This document shows, in pieces, positions 8,171 to 15,932 of a stretch of 30,136 bases of DNA. Each line of letters starts with the position of its first letter. Positions within the stretch are counted from its first letter, which is position 1. The translations under genes and the position numbers were made by a program. Source of the DNA: Oscillospiraceae bacterium (lineage in GTDB: Bacteria > Bacillota > Clostridia > Oscillospirales > Oscillospiraceae); NCBI GenBank assembly GCA_020025175.1, contig JAHHSM010000013.1, positions 1 through 30,136 on the forward strand. The letters run 5' to 3'. The notes under the pieces were generated by a model, which was not told the DNA's origin, searched no databases, and worked only from the letters and a program-made list of their open reading frames with translations.

Positions 8171-9331
8171 ATGGATTATAATACTATTATTGTCGGCGCA
8201 GGCTTTGCCGGCGCAGTAACTGCCCGTGTTCTTGCCGAAGCTGGCCACCATGTTCTGGTGCTGGAAAAGCACGATCATATCGGCGGCAATGCATACGATT
8301 GTCTCAACGATGCCGGTATTTTGATTCATCAGTACGGCCCCCACATTTTCCACACAAACGATAAAGATGTGTATGAGTTTCTTTCCCGTTTCACGCCTTG
8401 GCGCGACTACCAGCATGAGGTTGTCGCCAGTATTCCTGCCGAAAACGGCCGTGCCCAGATGCCCGTTCCCTTCAACCTGCGCTCCCTGCGTCAGGCGTAT
8501 GGCGAAGAAAAGGCCGCCCGTCTTCAGCAAAAGCTGATCGATACCTATGGCATGGAGAAGAAAGTGACGATTTTGCAGCTGCGTGAAAACACCGATCCGG
8601 AGCTTTCCGAGCTGGCGCAGTATGTGTATGATCATGTTTTTGTCCGCTATACCATGAAGCAGTGGGGGCAGAAGCCGGAAGAGATCGATCCCGCTGTCAC
8701 CGCCCGTGTTCCCGTGTTCATTTCCGAAGACTGCCGTTATTTTCAGGACACCTATCAGGGCATGCCCCTCAATGGCTATACGCCTCTGTTTGCATCCATG
8801 CTGGAGCACGAGAATATTGAAGTGCGCACAGGTGCCAATGCAAACACTGTTTTGACATTCCATGACGGAAAAATCACCTTTGATGGCAGGGAATTCACCG
8901 GAGACGTGATTTATTCCGGTCCGGCAGACGAACTCTTTGATTGCTGCTATGGCCGTCTGCCCTATCGCACCCTGGACTTCCGATTTGAAACCTACAACGA
9001 GGACTTTTTCCAAACCCACGGCACTGTAAACTATACCATGGATGAGGATTACACCCGCATTACGGAGTTCAAGCATCTGACGGGGCAGGAAAAGCCCGGC
9101 GTGACGACGATTATGAAAGAATATCCCCGTGCCTATACCGGCGCATCGGATGAAATCCCCTACTACGCCATTGCCAATGATGAAACAGCTGCACTTTATG
9201 CAAAATATGCAGACAAAGCTGCCGAATTTCCGAAGCTGCATTTGCTGGGCCGTCTGGCAGAGTACCGCTATTATAATATGGATGCCATTGTGGCAGGTGC
9301 GCTGAAACTGAGCCGGGATCTGGTGAAATAA
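8171..9331 (+). CDS. glf: UDP-galactopyranose mutase
   Basis: A 386-residue flavoprotein converting UDP-galactopyranose to UDP-galactofuranose, the donor for galactofuranose in cell-surface glycans. The N-terminal FAD-binding Rossmann motif VGAGFAG (8-14) is followed by the acidic strand end VLEKHDHIGGNAYD and by QYGPHIFHT (54-62) with the conserved active-site histidine region. MKQWG and the C-terminal AEYRYYNMD are also typical. Length is standard. The open frame extends far upstream of 8171, but ATGGAGAATTCAAC places GGAG ahead of this ATG and the homology begins here. The HAD phosphatase follows one base after the stop. No glycosyltransferase cluster is adjacent, so the glycan that uses galactofuranose must be encoded elsewhere. 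Confidence 0.97.
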   Translation: MDYNTIIVGAGFAGAVTARVLAEAGHHVLVLEKHDHIGGNAYDCLNDAGILIHQYGPHIFHTNDKDVYEFLSRFTPWRDYQHEVVASIPAENGRAQMPVPFNLRSLRQAYGEEKAARLQQKLIDTYGMEKKVTILQLRENTDPELSELAQYVYDHVFVRYTMKQWGQKPEEIDPAVTARVPVFISEDCRYFQDTYQGMPLNGYTPLFASMLEHENIEVRTGANANTVLTFHDGKITFDGREFTGDVIYSGPADELFDCCYGRLPYRTLDFRFETYNEDFFQTHGTVNYTMDEDYTRITEFKHLTGQEKPGVTTIMKEYPRAYTGASDEIPYYAIANDETAALYAKYADKAAEFPKLHLLGRLAEYRYYNMDAIVAGALKLSRDLVK

Positions 9332-9332
9332 G

Positions 9333-10031
9333 ATGTTGAAGGTTGCGGTATTTGATTTAGATGCCACATTGTGTGCTGTGGGCAAGGCTATTTTGCCGGA
9401 AACATTGGCAGGACTGCGCAAATTGCAGACAGCCGGTGTGCAGATCGCCGTTTCCTCCGGAAAGCCGATCTACTATCTTTGCGGCGTTGCCCGACAGTCG
9501 GAATTGGAAGACATTATTCTGATGGGTGAAAATGGTGCCAGCGTGCAGTTTGGTGTCAATCTTCCGCCAAAAAAGCATTATTGGATGCCGGTGGATGCGG
9601 AAGTTCGGGCAAACCTAGCTTTAATTCGGGACAAGCTGGACGCAGAATTCGGCAGCCGCATCTGGCTCCAGCCCACACAGCTGGAAGTGACTCCATTCTT
9701 TCCACCGGAAGACGGAAATCTGCACAATGAGCTGCGTGCGTTTATGAAGCGTGAGGTGCGCAAGGATATGGGTATCACCATCTACGATCAGCGGGATTGC
9801 TTTGATCTGTGTCCCACAGGCATTGATAAGGGCACAGGCATCGCCTATCTCTGCCGACACATGGGTTGGGATATTGCGGATGCCGCCGCCGTGGGCGACG
9901 GGGTAAACGACGAGCCCATGCTGCGCATGGCAGGTCATTCCATCGGCATTGGTCAGCAGCCTGTCGCCGGCGCAAAGAGCATGGCAAAAACCATCGGCGA
10001 GGCCATTGAACAACTTCTTACATTTATTTAA
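9333..10031 (+). CDS. HAD-superfamily (Cof-type) phosphatase
   Basis: A 232-residue haloacid dehalogenase hydrolase. Motif I is FDLDATL (nucleophile Asp8, acid/base Asp10; Ala where most members have Gly), motif II is VSSGKP (Ser42), the motif III lysine is probably Lys166 in GIDKG, and motif IV is GDGVNDEPM (188-196). A C2-type cap lies between motifs II and III (about 65-160). These enzymes dephosphorylate sugar phosphates or phosphoglycolate-like compounds; the substrate cannot be read. The ATG starts one base after the glf stop, with no separate promoter, so the two form an operon and translation is probably coupled. A strong terminator begins at the stop codon. Confidence 0.9.
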   Translation: MLKVAVFDLDATLCAVGKAILPETLAGLRKLQTAGVQIAVSSGKPIYYLCGVARQSELEDIILMGENGASVQFGVNLPPKKHYWMPVDAEVRANLALIRDKLDAEFGSRIWLQPTQLEVTPFFPPEDGNLHNELRAFMKREVRKDMGITIYDQRDCFDLCPTGIDKGTGIAYLCRHMGWDIADAAAVGDGVNDEPMLRMAGHSIGIGQQPVAGAKSMAKTIGEAIEQLLTFI

Positions 10032-10070
10032 AAGAAACTGCGTTTCCGCTGGAAACGCAGTTTCTTTTTT
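10030..10070 (+). terminator. Intrinsic terminator of glf-HAD operon
   Basis: The 18-bp inverted repeat 10030-10047 / 10051-10068, with a 3-base loop, merges into a run of six T and overlaps the stop codon of the HAD gene. GC-rich core AAACTGCGTTTCC. Confidence 0.93.
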
Positions 10071-10079
10071 GTCCTTTCC

Positions 10080-10116
10080 AAAATTCCCCCAAATTCCTTA
10101 AATTTCCTAAAATTTT
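10080..10116. promoter_or_regulatory. Helically phased A-tracts (curved DNA) upstream of the P-type ATPase promoter
   Basis: Four A/T tracts (AAAATT, AAATT, AAATTT, AAAATTTT) are centred near 10082, 10093, 10102 and 10112, separated by C-rich steps, a spacing of about 10 bp each. A-tracts in phase with the helix are known to curve DNA; a role in promoter activity here is inference. Confidence 0.6.
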
Positions 10117-10125
10117 CCCATTGCA

Positions 10126-10156
10126 TTGCCAAAATTGAAAAAGATTGTGATATACT
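10126..10156 (+). promoter_or_regulatory. Probable promoter of the P-type ATPase
   Basis: An extended -10, TGA-TATACT (10148-10156), is preceded by TTGCCA (10126-10131) at a long 19-bp spacing. It lies directly downstream of the phased A-tracts. Confidence 0.6.
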
Positions 10157-10206
10157 ATATTTAATTGTATTTACAAAGCAGTCCCAACTGGGAAAGGAAT
10201 GCATAT

Positions 10207-12678
10207 ATGGTAAATAAACTGGACAAATTACGAAAAATAATGGTACAGGAGAAATCGTCTTCTCCGATTGCAAAACGGCCCGTGGAGCGGCTTTCTCCCA
10301 ATCCGGATGTGGGTCTAAATGCGCAGCAGGTACAGGAGCGCATTTCCGCAGGGCAGCAGAATTTTGATTCCACACCTGCCACACGTACGGAAAAGCAGAT
10401 CGCCCTGCGTAATATCTGCACGCTGTTCAATCTTGTCAATATCATTTTCTTCATTGCGATTCTGTCCGTCGGCTCTGTCAAAGATACGCTTTTTATGACA
10501 GTTGTTGCCGCCAATACCGCCATTGGTATCATTCAGGAAATCCGCGCAAAGCGTTCTATTGACAAATTGAGCTTTCTCACCGCCGCAAAAGCGACCGTGC
10601 TGCGCAGCGGTGAAAAGCAGGAACTGCCCATTGAAGAAATCGTATTGGATGATATTATCATTCTTTCCGCAGGCGATCAGGTGCCGACGGACTCTGTTGT
10701 TGTCAGCGGCTTCTGCGAAGCTGATGAAAGCTTTTTGACCGGCGAAAGCGATGCTATTTCTAAAAATGTGGGAGATACCGTTCTGGCGGGCAGCTTCCTT
10801 ATCAGTGGCAGCGTCCATGTCCGTGCTGACCATGTCAGCGCAGATAATTATATTTCCAAGATTTCTGCTTCTGCTAAAACAGTGAAAAAGCAGGTCAACT
10901 CCGAAATTATGCGCACTATGAAGTCGATTGTGGCTGTGATTTCCGTGGCTTTGATCCCCATTTCCATCATCCTGTTCCGCAATCAGCTGGCTCTGCCCGA
11001 TGCCACCACCCAGTCGGCAGTGCTCAACACCACCGCTGCGCTGATCGCCATGGTACCGGAGGGCTTAATGCTGCTGACTTCTACCGTGCTGGCTGCCTCT
11101 GTGGTGCGTCTTTCACAGAAGCATGTGATGGTGCAGGAGCTTTATTGTATCGAAACCCTTGCCCGTGTTGATGTTTTGTGCCTTGATAAAACCGGCACCA
11201 TTACAGAAGGCACCATGACCTGTAAGGAGCTCGTGCTGCTGGATGAAAGCTATAAGGCGGATGCCCCGAAAGCTTTGGCATCTCTGGTTTGTGCTTTGGA
11301 GGATCGTAACGCCACATTCTCCGCCATCGAAAAGGCATACAGCGATCCCACACCGTGGACTGCGACGAAAACAGCGCCCTTCTCCAGCCGCACGAAGTGG
11401 TCGGGCGCCACATTTGAAGCTCAGGGAACCTATATTCTGGGTGCCGCGGAATTTGTTCTGCCTGTGCGCAGCGGCAGCCTGCAGGAGGCATTGTTTGACT
11501 ATAGTCAGGAATATCGTGTTCTGCTCCTTGCCCACAGCGACGAAACGCTGCCCCCCGAAGGACTTCCGGCGAATCTGCATCCCATCGCGCTGATTCTTCT
11601 GCAGGACAATATCCGTAAAGAAGCGCCTGCTACGCTGCGTTACTTTCGTGAACAGGGTGTTATTTGCAAGGTGATTTCAGGTGACAGTGTAGAAACGGTT
11701 TCCGGTATTGCCCGCCGTGCCGGCATGGAAAATTGGGATCAATGCATCGACATGTCTCAGATTTCCAAAAAGGACATTGCCGAGGCAGCAGAAAAATATA
11801 CGGTATTCGGCCGTGTCACGCCCGAGCAGAAAAAGCTGCTGGTCAAAGCGCTGCAAAAGAAAGGGCATACCGTTGCCATGACGGGCGACGGTGTTAATGA
11901 TGTCATGGCTTTGAAGGAGGCAGACTGCGGCATTGCCATTGCAGGCGGTGCTGATGCTGCCCGAAATGTGGCGCATCTGGTGCTGCTGAAATCCAACTTT
12001 GATGCTTTGCCGAAAGTGGTGGAAGAGGGGCGCCGCGCCATCAATAATATTCAGCGTTCCGCATCGCTGTTTTTGGTAAAAACGGTCTATGCAACGATTT
12101 TGTCCGTGGCGTTTATTTTTATCACCGCCCCCTATCCCTTCCAGCCCATTCATTTAACCCTGATCGGTTTAACCACCACCGGCATTCCATCTGTTGTGCT
12201 TGGTTTGCAGCCGAACCACGACCGTGTACAGGGACACTTTTTAAGGAATGTGCTCACCACCGCTGCCCCCTGCGGCATTACGATTGCCTTTGCAGTATTG
12301 TTGGCTGTGATCTGCGGTCAGGCATTCTCTCTGGCCCAGGCACAGGTGGAAGCCATGTGTGTGCTGTTTACAGGCGGGGCCATACTTATACTGCTGTTTT
12401 ACGTCTGCCATCCCTGGACACCCATCCGTGCTGTTTTGTTTGGCAGCATGACCTTTCTGTTCTTCTTGGGCTACTTTGGCTTCCATGGATTTTTTTCCAT
12501 CGAGCGTTTTGCCCCGTCCAGCTTCCTTTTGTTGGTGCTGATCGGTGTGGGCAGCTGGGAAATTTTCCGCATTCTCTGGCAGCTGTTCCACGGGCAAAAA
12601 ATCTCGCTGATTCCCAAGCCAGCCAATGATTATGAACATCCTGTCCAAACCCAGCACCGCCAGCGCCAACGGCATTGA
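10207..12678 (+). CDS. P-type cation-transporting ATPase, CtpE-like
   Basis: An 823-residue membrane pump. In order: cytoplasmic N-terminus with no metal-binding domain, membrane pair about 68-110, actuator domain with LTGES (177-181), membrane helix 4 with VPEGL (283-287), phosphorylation motif DKTGTIT (327-333, Asp327), a short nucleotide-binding domain (about 335-460), hinge TGDGVND (559-565), then a C-terminal group of membrane segments (about 622-805). PEGL without the PEGLP/CPC patterns, followed by MLLTS, resembles mycobacterial CtpE, which has been implicated in calcium uptake; ion specificity here is inference. The tail after residue 800 is polar and ends in a His/Gln/Arg-rich stretch. 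AAAGGAA precedes the chosen ATG; an earlier in-frame ATG at 10165 has no ribosome site. Monocistronic by context. Confidence 0.9.
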   Translation: MVNKLDKLRKIMVQEKSSSPIAKRPVERLSPNPDVGLNAQQVQERISAGQQNFDSTPATRTEKQIALRNICTLFNLVNIIFFIAILSVGSVKDTLFMTVVAANTAIGIIQEIRAKRSIDKLSFLTAAKATVLRSGEKQELPIEEIVLDDIIILSAGDQVPTDSVVVSGFCEADESFLTGESDAISKNVGDTVLAGSFLISGSVHVRADHVSADNYISKISASAKTVKKQVNSEIMRTMKSIVAVISVALIPISIILFRNQLALPDATTQSAVLNTTAALIAMVPEGLMLLTSTVLAASVVRLSQKHVMVQELYCIETLARVDVLCLDKTGTITEGTMTCKELVLLDESYKADAPKALASLVCALEDRNATFSAIEKAYSDPTPWTATKTAPFSSRTKWSGATFEAQGTYILGAAEFVLPVRSGSLQEALFDYSQEYRVLLLAHSDETLPPEGLPANLHPIALILLQDNIRKEAPATLRYFREQGVICKVISGDSVETVSGIARRAGMENWDQCIDMSQISKKDIAEAAEKYTVFGRVTPEQKKLLVKALQKKGHTVAMTGDGVNDVMALKEADCGIAIAGGADAARNVAHLVLLKSNFDALPKVVEEGRRAINNIQRSASLFLVKTVYATILSVAFIFITAPYPFQPIHLTLIGLTTTGIPSVVLGLQPNHDRVQGHFLRNVLTTAAPCGITIAFAVLLAVICGQAFSLAQAQVEAMCVLFTGGAILILLFYVCHPWTPIRAVLFGSMTFLFFLGYFGFHGFFSIERFAPSSFLLLVLIGVGSWEIFRILWQLFHGQKISLIPKPANDYEHPVQTQHRQRQRH

Positions 12679-12892
12679 TTGTTTTATCTCTCCCCACTGC
12701 ATATTTTTTATTGAGCTGCAATAAGGCATGGTTTTCCGCCATCATCATTTTTGAGCCCATACCTTTCGCCTATATGCCCAAAAACAAGCGTATATCTTTG
12801 TGAAAAAAGGTTGAGCCGCATAGCGCACCCTAGATTTTATTCGTATTTTTTTCTTAAAAATCGAGAAAAACTGTGGAATTATGCATATTTTA

Positions 12893-12901
12893 TGCTATAA
12901 T
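12893..12901 (+). promoter_or_regulatory. Extended -10 promoter of the HU gene
   Basis: TGC-TATAAT (12893-12901), embedded in TTTTATGCTATAATG. No -35 consensus is present at 17 bp. The same phrase occurs before glf. Confidence 0.72.
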
Positions 12902-12956
12902 GCAAATAGCTTTTACTGGAATCCTATTTTGTATTTGTAAAGGAGATATTATTATT

Positions 12957-13238
12957 ATGAATAAGAGCGAACTGATTGAAGCAATCGCTAACGAAGCTAA
13001 TCTGAGCAAGAAGGATGCTGAAGCTGCTGTCAACGCTTACACCACCGTTGTCACCAATGCATTGAAAGCCGGCGACAAGATCACTCTGGTTGGCTTTGGC
13101 ACCTATGAAGTCCGCGAGCGCGCAGCACGTGAGGGCAAGAATCCTCAGACTGGCGAAGCAATCAAAATCGCAGCTGCAAAGGTTCCTGCATTCAAGCCCG
13201 GCAAGGGTCTGAAGGACATGATCAACGGCAAGAGCTAA
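12957..13238 (+). CDS. hup: DNA-binding protein HU
   Basis: A 93-residue histone-like protein of standard length. It starts MNKSELIEAIA and carries the HU/IHF signature GFGTYEVRERAAREGKNPQT, whose beta-arms embrace DNA. It acts as a dimer that bends and compacts the nucleoid. The ATG at 12957 is chosen on homology and AAAGGAG at 12939-12945; the 11-base spacing is long and filled with ATATTATTATT. The frame remains open upstream but has no homology there. Flanked by its own extended -10 promoter and a strong terminator, so it is monocistronic. No IHF-type or Noc-type extension is present. Confidence 0.97.
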   Translation: MNKSELIEAIANEANLSKKDAEAAVNAYTTVVTNALKAGDKITLVGFGTYEVRERAAREGKNPQTGEAIKIAAAKVPAFKPGKGLKDMINGKS

Positions 13239-13249
13239 TTTCTCAATCT

Positions 13250-13284
13250 AAAAACGACCTGCTCTATGGGCAGGTCGTTTTTTT
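13250..13284 (+). terminator. Intrinsic terminator of hup
   Basis: A 13-bp perfect stem (13250-13262 / 13270-13282, core ACGACCTGC) with a 7-base loop runs into eight or more T, about 12 bases after the hup stop. Confidence 0.95.
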
Positions 13285-13624
13285 ATTTACAACGATTTTT
13301 GTTTTTATTTTGCATAAACTTATACGCAGCGGCTCCATGGATTTCTTTTGCTCATTTGAAAAGGTATGTCAAAGCGCAAAACCCGAAAAATGGTAAATCT
13401 GCTGTCTTTTGTAAAGTTTTTGCTGAAATTTTCAGTATTTTTCTTCCAAAGAGGTCATAATTATTTTTATTTAATATCTTTTTTCTCACAAAAACTTGAC
13501 GAATTGGCAAAAAACGTGTACACTCTATTTGTAACTCTTTTGTAACTATTGTTGCAGCTATGTCATGATTTGCATGACTACCGATATGAGAACTCACACG
13601 AAGGAAAAGATTGGAGTTGATTGC
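13285..13624. other. Intergenic region between hup and the M23 peptidase
   Basis: AT-rich and without a credible gene. It contains the peptidase promoter (13496-13524), two GTAACT repeats just after it, and a small inverted repeat in the 5' leader, GTCATG/CATGAC (13562-13567 / 13573-13578). Nothing else was recognised. Confidence 0.6.
13496..13524 (+). promoter_or_regulatory. Sigma-A promoter of the M23 peptidase gene
   Basis: TTGACG (13496-13501) and TACACT (13519-13524) are 17 bp apart, giving a leader of roughly 95 bases before the start codon. Confidence 0.8.
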
Positions 13625-15166
13625 ATGGCAGAAAACAGTCCGACGCTCGCTGCGCAGTCTCCCGAAAGCGAGACTTTAGCCATCGGCGGCGTTCGTGAAT
13701 CTGATAATGCATTTATGCGTGTTGCTTTGTTTTTAGGAAGCAGCGTTGTTCACGCACCCAGCGTTGTCCGTGGTGCATGGAAATATTATGGTAAAAACCG
13801 TCTGTTTTTGATTGGTCGCTTTTTTAATGAGTATCGTCCGCATCCGGCATTGTATATCGCAATTGCATTGACGATTTTTGCGGGCGCATCCTTTACGCAA
13901 ACACATCAGCTGGCCACCGGTGTTTCTGTAAATGGCACCTATGTTGGTGCAGTTTCCAACCCCGACACCTTTCGGCAGGCATATTCTTATGTAAAGACAT
14001 CTGCCAGCAAGGCTCTTGGTTATGATTACAACTTTGAAAATGACGCCGTGCACACCTACCCTGTGTTTGCAGCAAATGACAAGCTCCTCACCGAAGGTGC
14101 TTTGGTCAATGAAATCTGTAATGCCAGTGGCACCGTTTCCTATTCTTCTGTACTAAAGATTGACGGACAGACAGTTGGCGCCAGTGTTTCATCCAGCGCA
14201 ATTGAAGCGGCTCTTTCCGATAAGCTGAATTCCTATATCAGCGAAAACACTATTTCCGCTGAATTCGTTCAGGATCTTCAAATCAGCAAAGAGATCGTTT
14301 CCGAAAGTAAGGCCCGTGCAGTTTCCAGTATCTCCGACATCGTAAACGCTACCTCCCAGGAAGAAGTTATTTATACGGTTAAAGCCGGTGACACCTGGTC
14401 GCAGATCGCCGCGCACTATGATATGAGTTCCAAAGGCCTTCTCGCATTGAATCCCGATTGCAATATGGATCTCATTCATGAAGGTCAGGAATTGACTGTC
14501 AGTGCGGCAGTACCTCTGCTCAGCGTCCGTGTGGTGGACCGTATTCAGTATCAGGCACCTGTTGCCTATGATACAGAATATGTTGACGACAGCAGCATGT
14601 ATCAGGGGCAGACCAAAGTTTTAACCAAGGGTGTAACCGGTCTGGCAAATGTAGATGCTCATGTAACTACGATCGATGGTGTGGAAACCAGCCGTAACGT
14701 GATTTCTTCCACCACTGTAAAGAATCCTGTCACACAGATTATGGCAAAGGGTACCAAAGAGCGTCCCAAAACTGTGGCAAGCGGTGCTTTTGCATGGCCC
14801 ACCAGCGGCCGTCTTACTTCCACCTTTGGTGGCCGCGCATCACCGGGCGGTATTGGTTCCACCAACCACAAAGGTATCGATATCGCAAAGTCCCGTGGTG
14901 CTGCCATCAAGGCCGCGGACGGTGGTACCGTCAGCTTTGCAGGCTGGATGGGCGGTTATGGATATCTGGTCATTATCAATCATAACAATGGTTACCAGAC
15001 TTATTACGGTCACAACAGCAAGCTTTCCGTTACCCCCGGCACCAAAGTGTATAAGGGGCAAAAAATTGCAGAGATGGGTTCTACCGGTAATTCCACCGGC
15101 AACCACTGCCACTTTGAAATTCGTTTGAATGGCAATCCCGTGAACCCCTTGAAATATCTGCCTTAA
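13625..15166 (+). CDS. Membrane-anchored LysM-G5-M23 cell-wall endopeptidase
   Basis: A 513-residue protein. Residues 1-74 are cytoplasmic, 75-91 form a single membrane segment (signal anchor, type II orientation), 249-292 a LysM peptidoglycan-binding domain, about 300-376 a G5 domain, and about 410-507 a lytic M23 (LytM-like) zinc peptidase. Zinc-site residues are present: HKGID (His415, Asp419), HCH (His494, His496) and YGH (His463), so the enzyme is probably active and not a degenerate EnvC/NlpD-type activator. The family cleaves peptide cross-links in peptidoglycan outside the membrane during growth, division or sporulation. GGAG eight bases upstream fixes the ATG at 13625 over an earlier ATG. 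Own promoter and terminator; no operon partner. Confidence 0.94.
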   Translation: MAENSPTLAAQSPESETLAIGGVRESDNAFMRVALFLGSSVVHAPSVVRGAWKYYGKNRLFLIGRFFNEYRPHPALYIAIALTIFAGASFTQTHQLATGVSVNGTYVGAVSNPDTFRQAYSYVKTSASKALGYDYNFENDAVHTYPVFAANDKLLTEGALVNEICNASGTVSYSSVLKIDGQTVGASVSSSAIEAALSDKLNSYISENTISAEFVQDLQISKEIVSESKARAVSSISDIVNATSQEEVIYTVKAGDTWSQIAAHYDMSSKGLLALNPDCNMDLIHEGQELTVSAAVPLLSVRVVDRIQYQAPVAYDTEYVDDSSMYQGQTKVLTKGVTGLANVDAHVTTIDGVETSRNVISSTTVKNPVTQIMAKGTKERPKTVASGAFAWPTSGRLTSTFGGRASPGGIGSTNHKGIDIAKSRGAAIKAADGGTVSFAGWMGGYGYLVIINHNNGYQTYYGHNSKLSVTPGTKVYKGQKIAEMGSTGNSTGNHCHFEIRLNGNPVNPLKYLP

Positions 15167-15176
15167 TGAAGTAGAT

Positions 15177-15212
15177 AAAGAGCAGGTGTCCCAAACGGGA
15201 CGCCTGCTCTTT
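15177..15212 (+). terminator. Intrinsic terminator of the M23 gene
   Basis: A 16-bp stem with one G-U pair (15177-15192 / 15197-15212) and a 4-base AAAC loop. Only three T follow directly, but the second hairpin at 15251 backs it up. Confidence 0.8.
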
Positions 15213-15250
15213 ATGGTATACACTCCTTTATTTAAAACGGTTTCCCCTCA

Positions 15251-15296
15251 AAAAAAGAACGGCCCATATGTGAAAAACACATGGGCTGTTTTTTTT
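15251..15296. terminator. Bidirectional terminator between convergent M23 and CBS genes
   Basis: A hairpin with arms around GGCCCATATGTG and CACATGGGCTG (a two-base bulge) and an A5 loop is flanked by an A-run on the left and a T8 run on the right, so it can terminate both strands. It lies 13 bases from the CBS-gene stop on the minus strand. Confidence 0.85.
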
Positions 15297-15308
15297 GATT
15301 TAAACGGC

Positions 15309-15728
15309 TCATAAGACCTGTGTATTTGCTGTTTCTTTGCCCAAATCGACAAAATACGCAATAATATCCTCACGGCTGATCGTTCCCACAAACATATCAC
15401 GATCATCTATAATCGGAACAAATGCGCTGCGCAAGGCAGCCCTTTGCAGATCTTCATCCGTATCCGTAATCTTCAATGCAGGAACCGTACCTTTTTGAGC
15501 AATCTTGCTGATTTTGTGATCCTTCACCGCTTCAAATCCACCATAATCCAAAATATACCAGAGGAAATCCCCCTCATTTACAGTACCGATATATAGCCCT
15601 TCCTGATTCACCACCGGCAGCTCCTTACATCCATGGCTGCGCATGATGCGCAATGCCTGCTGCACCGTTTTATAATCGTGCAGCAGGCAGACATCTGTTT
15701 TTCTATGTAAAAAACGAATGATATTCAT
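15309..15728 (-). CDS. CBS-domain pair protein
   Basis: A 139-residue protein made almost entirely of two CBS repeats. Repeat 1 is about residues 10-65 (CKELPVVNQEGLYIGTVNEGDF) and repeat 2 about 75-128 (SAFVPIIDDRDMFVGTISREDI). CBS pairs bind adenosine nucleotides such as AMP, ATP or c-di-AMP and act as sensors of energy or second-messenger state; the ligand and partner are not evident. AAAAAGGAG lies 12 bases ahead of the ATG at 15728; an in-frame ATG 11 codons upstream lacks a ribosome site and would sit close to the promoter. Own promoter and a bidirectional terminator, so monocistronic. Confidence 0.9.
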   Translation of the reverse strand: MNIIRFLHRKTDVCLLHDYKTVQQALRIMRSHGCKELPVVNQEGLYIGTVNEGDFLWYILDYGGFEAVKDHKISKIAQKGTVPALKITDTDEDLQRAALRSAFVPIIDDRDMFVGTISREDIIAYFVDLGKETANTQVL

Positions 15729-15771
15729 GAATCCATGACACTCCTTTTTACTATAAACCATGACTAAAGCT

Positions 15772-15780
15772 ATTATAGCA
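15772..15780 (-). promoter_or_regulatory. Extended -10 promoter of the CBS gene
   Basis: On the minus strand TGC-TATAAT, with no recognisable -35 at 17 bp. It is the third gene in the window with this TGC-extended form. Confidence 0.65.
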
Positions 15781-15884
15781 GGAACTCATTAAAAATCTAT
15801 GAACGATCGCCGTGAAATAATACCCAAAAAAAATAATGGCTTTTTGGTGCGTCTCACAGTCCCCATATTTCCCACGTCCAAAAT

Positions 15885-15917
15885 GCAAAAAACCAAGCGC
15901 AGCCTGCGCTCGGTTTT
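15885..15917. terminator. Terminator of degV (bidirectional form)
   Basis: The hairpin AACCAAGCGC / GCGCTCGGTT (one mismatch, loop about AGCCT) is flanked by six A on the left and six T on the right. It sits 16 bases beyond the degV stop on the minus strand. Confidence 0.85.
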
Positions 15918-15932
15918 TTGTATCTTATTCTA

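Noticed and set aside
12708..12724. Inverted repeat TTATTG/CAATAA after the P-type ATPase
   Set aside because: Six AT-rich pairs with no T-run; too weak to call a terminator.
13425..13440. CTGAAATTTTCAG inverted repeat before the M23 promoter
   Set aside because: Short AT-rich symmetry of a kind expected by chance; no terminator or operator features.
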